From CAWGHZ01 sp963775315 (GTDB lineage: Bacteria; Pseudomonadota; Alphaproteobacteria; MPNO01; DASWLB01): DNA of 64,000 nucleotides. Below the pieces are notes generated by a model that did not search any database, had not been told where the DNA came from, and saw nothing but the letters and a program-made list of their open reading frames with translations. Below are positions 25,219-33,682 of this stretch, one piece after another. Location: NCBI GenBank assembly GCA_963775315.1, contig CAVZIN010000007.1:248001-312000 (forward strand), given 5' to 3'. Position 1 is the stretch's first letter. Each line of letters begins with the position of its first letter. The position numbers were made by a program, and so were the translations under genes.

Positions 25219-27733
25219 CTACGCGACCGGCTCGGAGATGACCTCCTTCACCTTCCCGGCGAGCTGCTGCAACGAGAAGGGCTTCGGCAGGAAGTGGATG
25301 TTGTCGGAGAAGTCGATGCGCTTGCGGAACGAATCCTCGGTGTATCCGGAGATGCAGATGACGCGGAGGTCTGGCCGCTTCTCGCGCACCTGGCGGATCA
25401 GCGACGGCCCGTCGAGGCCAGGCATCACAATGTCGGTGACCAGGATGTCCACTGCCTCGCCGGCATCGAGTATCTCGATCGCCGCCTCGCCGTTCGAGGC
25501 TTCGAGCACGGTGTAGCCCTTGTTGCGGAGCGCGCGGGCGCCGAATTTGCGGACCGCGTCCTCGTCCTCGACGAGCAGCACCACGCCCTCGCCGGTGAGA
25601 TCGCGCCGCCGCGCCCGCTCGCGCGGCTGGGTTTCGCGGGGCGCCTCGACCTCCGCCTCGGCGCGGTGGCGCGGCAGGAAGATGGTGAAGGTGGTGCCCA
25701 CGGTCGGGGTCGAGTTCGACCGAGATCAGCCCGCCTGTCTGCTTGATGATGCCGTAGACGGTGGACAGGCCGAGGCCGGTGCCCGAGCCGACCTCCTTGG
25801 TGGTGAAGAACGGCTCGAAGATCTTGTTGATGTTCTCGCGCGGGATGCCGCAGCCGGTGTCCTCGATCTCGATCGCGACGTAGTCGGTATCGGCGGCGGG
25901 ATCGAGGCTGGCAAGGCGCGGATCACTCGAGGGTACGTTGATGGTGCGAATGTTGAGCGTGCCGCCCGCCACCATGGCGTCGCGCGCGTTGACGGCGAGA
26001 TTGATGATCACCTGCTCGAGCTGGCCCTGGTCGACCCGGACAAGCCCGAGTTCGCGCCCGTGTACCATCTTGAGATCGATCGAGGCGCCGATCAGCCGGC
26101 GCAGCAGGTTGGAGAGCTCGGCGAGCACATCGGTGATCGACAGCACCTTCGGCTGCAGCGTCTGCTGGCGCGAAAAGGCGAGAAGCTGGCGCACCAGGTT
26201 CGCGGCGCGGTTGGCGTTCTGGCGGATCTGCATGATGTCGGCGAAGGACTGGTCGCCCGGGCGGTGGCGGATCAGCAGAAGGTCGCAGAACCCTATCATC
26301 GCCGTCAGCAGGTTGTTGAAGTCGTGGGCGACGCCGCCGGCGAGCTGGCCCACCAGCTCCATCTTCTGCGATTGCAGGAACTGCGCCTCCAGCGTCTTCT
26401 GCTCGGTAATGTCGACGAGATGGAGGATCAGCCCGGACTGCTCGCTGCCCTCGTCGAGCCGGCGGATCACGGTCGAGGCGACCACCTTGTCGGTCCCGCC
26501 CGCCAGCGTCAGCTCGATGGGTGCGGCTTCGCACGGTCCGGCGGCGGCGCGGAAAAGTTGGTCGGCGAGGGAGGCGCGCCCGGCCGGCTCGACGAACGCG
26601 GTGAACGGCCGTCCTTTCGCCTCGCCGGGCGCGACGCCAACCATGCGGGCGAAGGCGGCGTTGTGCTCGATCACCCCGCCGTCGGGGCCGAGCAGCACGA
26701 TGCCGACGGCCGCCTCCTCGAAGAAGCGCTGGAAGCGTTGCTCCGACTGCTTCAGCGCGTCGGCCCATTCGCGCTCGATGGTGAGGTCGCGGACCAGCGA
26801 ACGGGTGCGGAGCCCGTTGCCGTTCTCGGCATGCACCATGGTCTGGGCGACATAGGCATTGAACGGCGTGCCGTCGCGGCCGAGGAAGGTGACCTCCCCG
26901 CTCTCACGCTCGGGATCGTCGCCGAACGGCGAGTGGGGCGTGCTCCCGTCGCGCGTTCCGACCGCCACGAAATCGTGCAGCAGCCTGCCGCCCGCGGTGA
27001 TCTCCTCCGGCGCGTGGCCAAGCCAGCCGGCCAGCGTGTTGTTGATGAACTGGAAGCGGCCCGCCTCGTCGACGGAATAGAACCCGATCGGCGCGTTCTC
27101 GAGGAAGTCGATGAGCTGCTCCTGCTCCTCGCGGATGACCTGCTCCATCTCCTTGCGGGCGGTGATATCCTCCATGCCCCACAGCACGTAGCCGGGGCGA
27201 CGGGGCAGGGGGGCGACCAGCACGTCACGCCATTCGCGCTCGCCGGTGCGCGTGGTCACGTGGAACTCGGCGCGCGCCGTGGTGCCGGCCTGGGCCGCGG
27301 CCTTCAGCCGGCCGAGCTGCGCGAGCGCGTCGTCGTCGCCGGCGAGCTGCGACTCGAGCGGGGCGAGCGGGGCATTGGGGTCGAGTGCGAACAGTCGGGT
27401 CCACATCGTGTTGTGGATCACGGCGCGTCCGGTCGGGTCGATGACCACGCGGGCATGCGGCAGGGCATCGAACGCGGCGGCGTCAAGCTCGCGTGCGGCT
27501 TCCGAATCGATGAGGCTCCTGAGCGCGCGGCGCTGGCGGAGGAACAGGACGGCGGCAACGACGCCGGAGACCAACGCCGCACCGGCGAATGCGAGGCGGG
27601 CCAGCGGCAGGTGCGCAACCGCGCCGGCCACGCCAGCGGCACGCGCAGCCGACGGCGCACCGGCGACCAGCGCAGCCAGCGTGGCAGCTCCCCGCCGCCT
27701 CGGTCGACGCCCCCCCATCGGCACTCTGCTCAT
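25219..27733 (-). CDS. cckA: Cell-cycle hybrid histidine kinase CckA, frame broken near 25713
   Basis: CckA phosphorylates CtrA and CpdR through ChpT and controls cell cycle and motility in alphaproteobacteria. The protein has a membrane-anchoring N-terminus (hydrophobic at ~45-66), PAS domains (~85-450), HisKA with H470 in GGVAHDFNNLLTAMIG, an HATPase_c domain (GSGTGLGLSTVYG) and a C-terminal receiver (LLVEDED, LVTDIVMPG, FLPKPF). The frame breaks at 25711-25716 (GAGTTC on the plus strand). Removing one base reads SVDSTPTVGTTFTIFLP and gives 837 residues. The position beside flhB supports the name. ATG MSRVPMGG chosen. Confidence 0.85.
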
Positions 27734-27763
27734 CTCCGGCACCAATTATTAACCATAAATCCC

Positions 27764-27791
27764 CGGAAACAAAAGCTTTTTTGTGATTCCG
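27764..27791 (-). terminator. Terminator-like hairpin between flhB and cckA
   Basis: On the minus strand CGGAA pairs with TTCCG and ACAAAA with TTTTGT around an AAGC loop, with a 2-nt bulge; the descending arm is T-rich. It lies after the flhB stop and before cckA, so it may partly separate the flagellar transcript from cckA. Confidence 0.55.
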
Positions 27792-27804
27792 TGCTTCGCA
27801 TGGG

Positions 27805-28914
27805 TCAGGACGCGCGGGCCTGGGCCGGGCTCGGCCGCGGTGTCGACTTCAGCTTGCCCTGGAGGCGGAGGACGTAGCCGACGATCTCGGCGACTGCCTT
27901 GTAGTGCTCGGGCGGGATCTCGTCGCCGATCTCGACGCCGGCATAGAGGGCCTGGGCGAGGGGCGGGCTTTCGAACACCGGCACGTCGTTCTCTTCGGCG
28001 ACGGCGCGGATGCGAAGGGCCACGGCGTCGGCACCCTTGGCGACGACGAGGGGCGCCGCCATGGCGTCGAGCTCGTATTTCAGCGCGACGGCGAAGTGGG
28101 TCGGGTTGGCCACCACCACGGTCGCGGACGGCACGGCCGCCATCATGCGCTTGCGCGAACGCTCCTGCCGGATCTGGCGGAGCCGCGCGCGGATGTGCGG
28201 ATCGCCTTCGGACTGCTTCATCTCGTCCTTGATCTCCTGGCGCGACATGCGCATCTGGCGGAGGAAGGCGAGGCGCTGATAGAAGAAGTCGAGGGCGGCG
28301 ATCGCGGCGACGACGATCAGAACGCTGATCATCAGCCGGGTCGACAGCCGGCGCAGCAGTTCGAGCAGGTCGCCCGCATCCATTCGCGTCGTAAGCTCGA
28401 TCCCATGCATCCGTGGCATCATGATCGCGGTGCCGATAGCGCCGACGACCGCCAGCTTGGCGATGCCCTTGGCGAACTCCACCAGCGAGCGCATCGAGAA
28501 CATTCGCTTCGCGCCGGCCAGCGGCGAGATGCGCTCGAGGTCGGGCTTCAGCTTCTCCGGCGACAGGATGAAGCCATGCTGGGCGAATCCGGAGGCGATG
28601 GCCGCGGCCACCATCAGCAGCATCGGCAGCGCAAGAACGACCATGATCTTGGTCAGGATGCCGTGCGCGAGGTCGTCGAACGACATCCGGTCGATCGGCA
28701 TCAGCTCGGGCTTCTCGATGAAGGCCCGGAGGAGGCCGAACAGGTCGCGACCGATGGCCGGCCCCAGCATGACGACGACCAGGGTGCCGCCCAGCATGAC
28801 GAACGCGTGGCCGATTTCGCGCGAGGAGGCGACGTCGCCCTTCTTGCGCGCGTCGTCGAGCCTTCGTTGTGTCGGCTCTTCTGTTTTTTGCGATTCGTCG
28901 CGGTCGTCTGCCAT
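27805..28914 (-). CDS. flhB: Flagellar export switch protein FlhB
   Basis: Inner-membrane component of the flagellar type III export gate (369 residues). Four membrane segments lie between ~35 and 210. The cytoplasmic domain carries the autocleavage motif NPTH (N270-P271), which switches export from rod/hook to filament substrates. The N-terminus EEPTQRRLDDARKKGDV is typical. It overlaps the fliR stop by one base (TCAT on the plus strand), so the two are translationally coupled. Confidence 0.95.
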   Translation of the reverse strand: MADDRDESQKTEEPTQRRLDDARKKGDVASSREIGHAFVMLGGTLVVVMLGPAIGRDLFGLLRAFIEKPELMPIDRMSFDDLAHGILTKIMVVLALPMLLMVAAAIASGFAQHGFILSPEKLKPDLERISPLAGAKRMFSMRSLVEFAKGIAKLAVVGAIGTAIMMPRMHGIELTTRMDAGDLLELLRRLSTRLMISVLIVVAAIAALDFFYQRLAFLRQMRMSRQEIKDEMKQSEGDPHIRARLRQIRQERSRKRMMAAVPSATVVVANPTHFAVALKYELDAMAAPLVVAKGADAVALRIRAVAEENDVPVFESPPLAQALYAGVEIGDEIPPEHYKAVAEIVGYVLRLQGKLKSTPRPSPAQARAS

Positions 28915-29675
28915 CAGCGGACGAGTGCGCTGAGGCTGCCCTGGAAATCCTGCAGGAACCAGAGGAGCGTCGCAGAAATGACGATGGTGAACACGAAGAA
29001 CGCCAGCCCGATCTGCAACGGCATCGCGATGAAGAAGACCTGCACCTGCGGCATCAGCCGGTTCACCAGGCCGAGCCCGAGATAGAACACGAGGCCGACC
29101 ACGAGGAAGGGGGCGGAGAGTTGCAGACCGAGCGCGAAGGCGTGGGCGAGCAGCCGGGCAATGGTGTCGGAGAAGTCGCCCCAGGGCAGCGCCTCGCCCG
29201 GACGGAACACGGTGTAGGACTGGACGATGGCCGACAGGATGACGTGGTGCAGGTCGGCGACGAACACCAGCACCACGCCCACGATGCCCAGGAACGTGCC
29301 GATCATCGAACCCTGCGTCGATTCCGACGGGTCGAACAGCGTCGCGTTCGAAAGCGAGGACTGGAAGCCGATGATCGTGCCGGCAACGTGCAGCGCCGAG
29401 ATCATCACGCGCACCAGCGTGCCGAGGAACAGACCGACCACAATCTCGCCGGCGAAGACGACGAACAGCCGGATCGGCGAGTTGGGCAGGGCCGGGAGGC
29501 CCGGCGCCACCAGCGGCGCGACGATCACGGTGAGCGCGATCGCGAACAGCAGCCGCGCACGCGGCATCACGAAGACCTCGCCAAAGCCCGGCATCACCAT
29601 CATCGCCGCGCCGAGGCGGGCGAAGACGAGAAGGAGCGTCCAGGCGTTGCCGGGAATGATCTGGTCAAGCGTCAT
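28914..29675 (-). CDS. fliR: Flagellar biosynthetic protein FliR
   Basis: A 253-residue integral membrane component of the export gate, assembling with FliP and FliQ (FliP5Q4R1 in known structures). Multiple hydrophobic helices; conserved features are FARLGAAMMVMPGFGE, GEIVVGLFLG, and FQSSLSNATLFDPSES. Length is normal. It lies 19 nt after fliQ. Confidence 0.95.
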   Translation of the reverse strand: MTLDQIIPGNAWTLLLVFARLGAAMMVMPGFGEVFVMPRARLLFAIALTVIVAPLVAPGLPALPNSPIRLFVVFAGEIVVGLFLGTLVRVMISALHVAGTIIGFQSSLSNATLFDPSESTQGSMIGTFLGIVGVVLVFVADLHHVILSAIVQSYTVFRPGEALPWGDFSDTIARLLAHAFALGLQLSAPFLVVGLVFYLGLGLVNRLMPQVQVFFIAMPLQIGLAFFVFTIVISATLLWFLQDFQGSLSALVR

Positions 29676-29694
29676 CTCGGCGGCGTGCGCCCGT

Positions 29695-29961
29695 TCATCC
29701 GCCCGTGGCGATGCGGCTGGCGATGCGGGTGGTAAAACCTTCCAGCGTCTGCAGCATGAAGGGCAGCAACAGGAGAAGCGTGACGAACATCACGATGATC
29801 TTCGGTACGAACGAGAGCGTCATTTCCTGAATCTGCGTCAGCGCCTGAACCAGCGAGATCACCAGGCCGACCAGCAGCCCGACCAACATGATCGGCGTCC
29901 CGATTTTCAAGGTTACGACGATGGCGTCGCGGCTTACGTCGAGGACGTCGCTGACGTTCAT
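29695..29961 (-). CDS. fliQ: Flagellar biosynthetic protein FliQ
   Basis: An 88-residue two-helix export-gate protein: RDAIVVTLKIGTPIMLVGLL and then SLVQALTQIQEMTLSFVPK, the most conserved FliQ segment. It surrounds the FliP/FliR core in the basal body. Ten bases separate it from fliE upstream. Confidence 0.93.
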   Translation of the reverse strand: MNVSDVLDVSRDAIVVTLKIGTPIMLVGLLVGLVISLVQALTQIQEMTLSFVPKIIVMFVTLLLLLPFMLQTLEGFTTRIASRIATGG

Positions 29962-29971
29962 CGGGCCGCCA

Positions 29972-30283
29972 CTAGATCGGCATCCGGATGATGTCCTGGT
30001 AGGCCTGGATCACCTTGTCGCGCACGGCGAGCACGGTCTGCAGTGTGAGCTCGGCGTTGTTCACCGCCGCGACCACCTGGTTGAGGTCGGCCTTGCCCTC
30101 GATCGCCTTGACGCCCATCCGCTCGGCGGCGCGGCCCGTGTCGATCGCGCCGTTGATCGAATCGCGGACGAGCGTAGCGAAGCCCTCGCCCGATGCGCGG
30201 GCTCCGGGCTCGACGCCGGGGGCCGTGCCCTGTGTGGCGGTCCTCGCGTAGGCGGCGACCGCCTTGGCGATGTCGACGGCCAT
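29972..30283 (-). CDS. fliE: Flagellar hook-basal body protein FliE
   Basis: A 103-residue protein that joins the MS ring or export gate to the rod and is itself exported. The C-terminal half is characteristic: GKADLNQVVAAVNNAELTLQ and VRDKVIQAYQDIIRMPI. The N-terminal part is Ala/Gly-rich, as usual. It starts 2 nt after flgC. Confidence 0.93.
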   Translation of the reverse strand: MAVDIAKAVAAYARTATQGTAPGVEPGARASGEGFATLVRDSINGAIDTGRAAERMGVKAIEGKADLNQVVAAVNNAELTLQTVLAVRDKVIQAYQDIIRMPI

Positions 30284-30285
30284 GA

Positions 30286-30696
30286 TCAGTTCCTCATCAG
30301 GTTAATGGTCTGCTCGATCATCTTCTTGGAGTTCTCGATCATGTCGAGGTTGGCGGTGTAGGACCGCTGCGCTTCGCGCATATCCATCATCTCGATCAGT
30401 GGGTTGACGTTTGGCAGCAGCACGTAGCCATCGGGGCCCGCGCCGGGATGGGTGGGGTCGTACTTGCGCCGGAACGCGCTGGTGTCCTTGCCAATGCGGT
30501 CGACCTCGACGAGGTCGGCGCCGGAGGCGCGGTCGAGCTGGTCACGAAACGACACGGTCTTGCGCTGGTAGGGATCGCCGCCCGGGGTCTCCGACGTTGA
30601 GTCCGAGTTTGCGAGATTCTCGGAGATGACGCGGAGACGCGTGCCCTGCGCCTTCATGCCCGACGCCGCGATCTTGATCGCCTCGACCAAATCCAT
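30286..30696 (-). CDS. flgC: Flagellar basal-body rod protein FlgC
   Basis: A 136-residue proximal rod protein. The N-terminal rod signature is ALKIAASGMKAQGTRLRVIS-like (KIAASGMKAQGTRLRVISEN), and the C-terminus has PNVNPLIEMMDMREAQRSY followed by the terminal helix that packs in the rod core. Exported by the flagellar apparatus without an N-terminal Sec signal. Thirteen bases from flgB. Confidence 0.95.
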   Translation of the reverse strand: MDLVEAIKIAASGMKAQGTRLRVISENLANSDSTSETPGGDPYQRKTVSFRDQLDRASGADLVEVDRIGKDTSAFRRKYDPTHPGAGPDGYVLLPNVNPLIEMMDMREAQRSYTANLDMIENSKKMIEQTINLMRN

Positions 30697-30709
30697 CGCC
30701 GCCTCCGCG

Positions 30710-31120
30710 CTAGCCCGAGCTGCGCCCGATCGCCATCTTCAGAAGGTCGATCTGCTTCTTGTAGATGGTGGATACCAGGTTGTAGTTCGTCTGCGTGTCC
30801 GACACCTTGAGAAGCTGCTCCTCGAGCGACACGGCGTTGCCGGTCGGCTTCTCCTCGTAGGGGTTCTTCTCGCGCGTGTCGCGGAACCTGCGGATCGGTA
30901 TCGTGCCGGCGAGGCCGTCGCCTTCCTGCGGCGGGGCGAGCTCGACGTGCTGCACGGTGGGGTGCAGCATCGAGCGGAAATCCTGCGGCTTGAGATCGGT
31001 GGGCATGTAGCCCGGCGTGTCCGCATTGGCCACGTTCTGCGCCAGCACCTCCTGGCGCCGGGCAAGCCACGCCATTCGCTTGGTTGCAAGGCCGATGATC
31101 GGAAGGTTCGAGAGGTCCAT
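30710..31120 (-). CDS. flgB: Flagellar basal-body rod protein FlgB
   Basis: A 136-residue proximal rod protein and first gene of the flgBC-fliEQR-flhB unit. The signature RQEVLAQNVANADTPGYMPT is present, and the C-terminal helix is TQTNYNLVSTIYKKQIDLLK. The upstream 206-bp gap to the divergent csrA holds two CtrA-like boxes, so transcription is probably CtrA-controlled. Confidence 0.95.
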   Translation of the reverse strand: MDLSNLPIIGLATKRMAWLARRQEVLAQNVANADTPGYMPTDLKPQDFRSMLHPTVQHVELAPPQEGDGLAGTIPIRRFRDTREKNPYEEKPTGNAVSLEEQLLKVSDTQTNYNLVSTIYKKQIDLLKMAIGRSSG

Positions 31121-31174
31121 GGAACACTGCCAGGCGGTACGCTTTGCCGCGCCGGCAAATCTCGCGGAACGCCC

Positions 31175-31227
31175 TTAACAATTCGTTACTGTCGGCTCCG
31201 CCAACCGGCCGTCAATTCGTTGTTAAC
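31175..31227. promoter_or_regulatory. Two CtrA-box-like sites between flgB and csrA
   Basis: Consensus CtrA sites are TTAA-N7-TTAAC. Site 1 (31175-31190) is TTAA-N7-TTAC; site 2 (31212-31227) is TCAA-N7-TTAAC. Both share CAATTCGTT and lie 30 nt apart in the divergent promoter region. This matches CtrA control of early flagellar operons in alphaproteobacteria and fits the nearby cckA. Inference from motif only. Confidence 0.6.
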
Positions 31228-31326
31228 AGTCCGTAAAGCCGGCTGTGGTCTGTTGGCGCTTCCCCCAAGGCGCCGGCGCGGCACGGGGCCGCGCCCGGTC
31301 CTCACAGGTAGTGACGAGGCCAGGGC

Positions 31327-31593
31327 ATGCTCTATCTATCGCGCAAGGTCGGCCAATCGGTCGTGATCAACGACACGATCGAGGTGTCGGTCGTCGAGGT
31401 GCGCGGCAAGTCGGTAAAGCTGGGATTCACCTTCCCGTCCGACGTGTCGGTCCTACGCCAGGAGATTCACCAGCGCATCCAGGAGGAGAACCGCGCCGCC
31501 GCCGGCGCGAGCCTCGACCTGTTCGCACCGGGAGGGCCCGACGGGGACGACGAAAGCGGACCCGGCTCCGGACCGGACGACGGTCGCGAATAA
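31327..31593 (+). CDS. csrA: Carbon storage regulator CsrA
   Basis: An 88-residue RNA-binding regulator. Residues 1-60 are canonical: MLYLSRKVGQSVVINDTIEV, the GKSVKLGF strand and VLRQEIHQRIQEEN. The C-terminal ~28 residues form a Gly/Asp-rich tail not found in short CsrA proteins. CsrA dimers bind GGA-containing leader RNAs; in flagellar clusters they often control flagellin or hook mRNA. It is divergent from flgB and heads the fliO-fliP direction. Confidence 0.93.
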   Translation: MLYLSRKVGQSVVINDTIEVSVVEVRGKSVKLGFTFPSDVSVLRQEIHQRIQEENRAAAGASLDLFAPGGPDGDDESGPGSGPDDGRE

Positions 31594-31659
31594 GGATTCA
31601 TTAATCTTAATGGAACATTCTTCCAAGTGCGTCCGTGACCGTTCGCGGGAGTGTCTTTC

Positions 31660-31995
31660 ATGAGTGCCGCCGACATCCGCACCCGCCTGACAGAGGTGTC
31701 CGCCGTCGTGTGCATGGCGCGGAGCCTGCTCGCCGATGGCAAGCCGGTCGACCTGTCCAGCCTTCAGTCGCGCGTCGAGTCGCTCTGTTCCGCGATGATC
31801 GCCCTGCCGCGCGACGACCGCGAGGTGATCAAGCCAAATCTGGTTGCGTTGATGGATGAGCTCGGCCAGCTCGCCGAGACGGTGCGGGTCCAGCACGCTG
31901 CCCTCGCCCAGCGCCTCGCCAGCGTGGTACGCGGACAGCGCGCCGCCGGCGCCTACGGCGCGCCGGTCAAGGCTCCTCGCCGGCCGAAGCGCTAG
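31660..31995 (+). CDS. Small helical protein of the flagellar cluster, function unknown
   Basis: A 111-residue protein I do not recognise. It is predicted almost entirely helical: AADIRTRLTEVSAVVCMARS, LQSRVESLCSAMIALP, LVALMDELGQLAETVRVQHA, ending in a basic tail (KAPRRPKR). Size, helix pattern and position between csrA and fliO suggest a FlgN-like or other flagellar chaperone, but no signature is clear. ATG with GGGAG upstream; a GTG nine bases earlier is in frame. Confidence 0.6.
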   Translation: MSAADIRTRLTEVSAVVCMARSLLADGKPVDLSSLQSRVESLCSAMIALPRDDREVIKPNLVALMDELGQLAETVRVQHAALAQRLASVVRGQRAAGAYGAPVKAPRRPKR

Positions 31996-32012
31996 CCGGG
32001 CTGCAGGCGCAT

Positions 32013-32297
32013 ATGGATCTCAGCGTCTACCTGCGCTTCGTCGTCGCTTTGGTGTTCGTGCTCGGGCTGATCGGGGCGATCGCCTGGGGCGGCAAGCGGC
32101 TCGGCGTGCTCGGGCGCTACACGCGGACCCGGGCCGAAGCGCGCCGGCTCGGGATCGTCGAGCTCCTGCCGGTCGATGCCAAGCGCCGGCTTCTGCTCGT
32201 CCGCCGCGACGGGGTCGAGCACCTCGTGCTGCTCGGCCCGACCCAGGACGTGCTGATCGAGCAGGGCATCCGCCCGGCGGCAGAGCACGCATCGTGA
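32013..32297 (+). CDS. fliO: Flagellar biosynthetic protein FliO
   Basis: A 94-residue single-span membrane protein: one helix (YLRFVVALVFVLGLIGAIAW) followed by a small cytoplasmic domain with RRLGIVELLPVDAKRRLLLV and RRDGVEHLVLLG, the FliO pattern. FliO scaffolds assembly of the FliP ring. The stop shares bases with a GTG (GTGA) that opens the fliP frame. Confidence 0.85.
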   Translation: MDLSVYLRFVVALVFVLGLIGAIAWGGKRLGVLGRYTRTRAEARRLGIVELLPVDAKRRLLLVRRDGVEHLVLLGPTQDVLIEQGIRPAAEHAS

Positions 32298-32383
32298 CCG
32301 CGCCGCAGGTTCCCGCGGCCGCGTCCCCGGCGAAGCGCCCTCCCGCGGCGCGCCGCGGGACGAATGGAGGAAGCCGGTCCCGG

Positions 32384-33148
32384 ATGGTTCGTTTCGGGCG
32401 TCTCGTGTTGCCCCTGGGGCTCGTGCTGCTCGCGGCGACGCCGGCCGCGGCGCAGACCTTCTCGCTCGACCTCGGCGACGGGCCGTCCACCACCGGCCGG
32501 ATCGTGCAGCTCGTCGCGCTGCTCACTGTGCTGTCGCTCGCGCCCTCGATCCTGGTGATGGTGACCTCGTTCACCCGCATCGTGGTCGTGCTGTCGTTCC
32601 TCAGGAGCGCGATCGGCCTGCAGCAATCGCCGCCGAACGCGGTGCTGGTGTCGCTCGCCCTGTTCCTGACCGCCTTCGTGATGGCGCCCACGCTGAACAC
32701 CGCCTACACCAACGGCGTCGAACCGCTGATCCAGAACCAGATCACCGAGAGCCAGGCGCTCGACCGCACGATGGCGCCGATCCGCGACTTCATGCTCGCG
32801 CACGTGCGCGAGAAGGACCTCCGCCTGTTCGACAATTTGGCGAATACCCCGTCGACCGAGGTGGGCGACAAGACGCCCCTGCGCACGCTGATCCCCGCCT
32901 TCATGATCTCCGAGCTGCGCCGCGCCTTCGAGATCGGCTTCCTGCTGTTCCTGCCCTTCCTGATCATCGACATGGTGGTGGCCTCGATCCTGATGTCGAT
33001 GGGCATGATGATGCTGCCGCCGGTGATGATCTCGCTGCCGTTCAAGCTGATCTTTTTCGTGCTGGTCGACGGCTGGTACCTGGTGGCCGGCTCGCTGGTG
33101 CAGAGCTACGCGACCGGCGGCGGCGCCGGCTTCGGGATCGGCGGATAG
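32384..33148 (+). CDS. fliP: Flagellar biosynthetic protein FliP
   Basis: A 254-residue export-gate core protein with an N-terminal signal peptide (MVRFGRLVLPLGLVLLAATP, cleavage near AAAQT). FliP signatures are LVMVTSFTRIVVVLSFLRSA, QQSPPNAVLVSLALFLTAFV and the C-terminal MMMLPPVMISLPFKL. The ATG before the signal peptide is chosen. A GTG at 32294 overlapping the fliO stop is in frame and would add 30 basic residues; it may reflect coupling. Confidence 0.93.
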   Translation: MVRFGRLVLPLGLVLLAATPAAAQTFSLDLGDGPSTTGRIVQLVALLTVLSLAPSILVMVTSFTRIVVVLSFLRSAIGLQQSPPNAVLVSLALFLTAFVMAPTLNTAYTNGVEPLIQNQITESQALDRTMAPIRDFMLAHVREKDLRLFDNLANTPSTEVGDKTPLRTLIPAFMISELRRAFEIGFLLFLPFLIIDMVVASILMSMGMMMLPPVMISLPFKLIFFVLVDGWYLVAGSLVQSYATGGGAGFGIGG

Positions 33149-33171
33149 CCGAAGCCTGGGCGCGAGGTGAT

Positions 33172-33474
33172 CTAGAATCTGTCGCGGACTGGCGGTGGCG
33201 ACCCGCCGCGGCGTTGCGCCCGGCGGTTGCAGACATACACGCACTCCCCCACCAGCGCCGTCACCAGGATCAGCGCGTTGGTGACGACGAACACCCAATT
33301 CCCCAGGAGCCAGCTATAGATCACGAAGCCGGTCGAGGCGGTGAGCTGGCCGACGAATAGCCATTTCGACACGCCCTGCGTCGCGCCCGACTGCCGTTGC
33401 GTCCAGACCTGCCGCGCGAGCGTGGCGAGCAGCACGCAGGCCGCCGCCCAGCCGATCAGGTCGACCGAACTCAT
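33172..33474 (-). CDS. Small PQ-loop/SemiSWEET-like membrane protein
   Basis: A 100-residue protein with three predicted membrane helices (LIGWAAACVLLATLAR, WLFVGQLTASTGFVIYSWL, WVFVVTNALILVTALVG). The first-helix end RQVWTQRQSGATQGVSKWLF matches the PQ-loop/SemiSWEET pattern with Gln in place of PQ. SemiSWEETs are sugar transporters working as dimers; function here is unproved. It converges on fliP. Confidence 0.7.
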   Translation of the reverse strand: MSSVDLIGWAAACVLLATLARQVWTQRQSGATQGVSKWLFVGQLTASTGFVIYSWLLGNWVFVVTNALILVTALVGECVYVCNRRAQRRGGSPPPVRDRF

Positions 33475-33502
33475 CGGGCCGGGCGGGGAGGGCGGTCGCG
33501 GG

Positions 33503-33580
33503 TCAGTGCCAGAAAATCAGGATCAGGATGATGATCGGGATCGGCACGCCGAGCAACCAAAGCAGTATTCCGCGCCCCAT
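33503..33580 (-). CDS. 25-residue hydrophobic membrane peptide
   Basis: A very short gene: MGRGILLWLLGVPIPIIILI followed by LIFWH and TGA. It has a single hydrophobic span with two prolines. A GGAAGGA ribosome site lies ~9 nt before the ATG, at correct spacing. Similar tiny proteins with the GILLWLLGVPIPIIIL pattern occur in alphaproteobacteria, to my knowledge without a known role. It lies between the PQ-loop gene and the efflux operon on the same strand. Confidence 0.65.
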   Translation of the reverse strand: MGRGILLWLLGVPIPIIILILIFWH

Positions 33581-33682
33581 GGTGGTGTTCCTTCCGGAAA
33601 TCGCTGATCGGCACCAGAAATCAGCGCCCGTGGGCCGGGAAAGTTCCGCCGCCCCCGACCGACCACGGGGCGGCGCGGCAGC

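Noticed and set aside
24764..27745. A 993-residue protein continuing from cckA
   Set aside because: After the break at ~25713 the sequence is low-complexity Arg/His/Pro and covers the TAXI gene out of frame.
32294..32383. GTG start for fliP overlapping the fliO stop
   Set aside because: It would place 30 basic residues before a clear signal peptide; the ATG at 32384 is preferred, though coupling from the GTG cannot be excluded.
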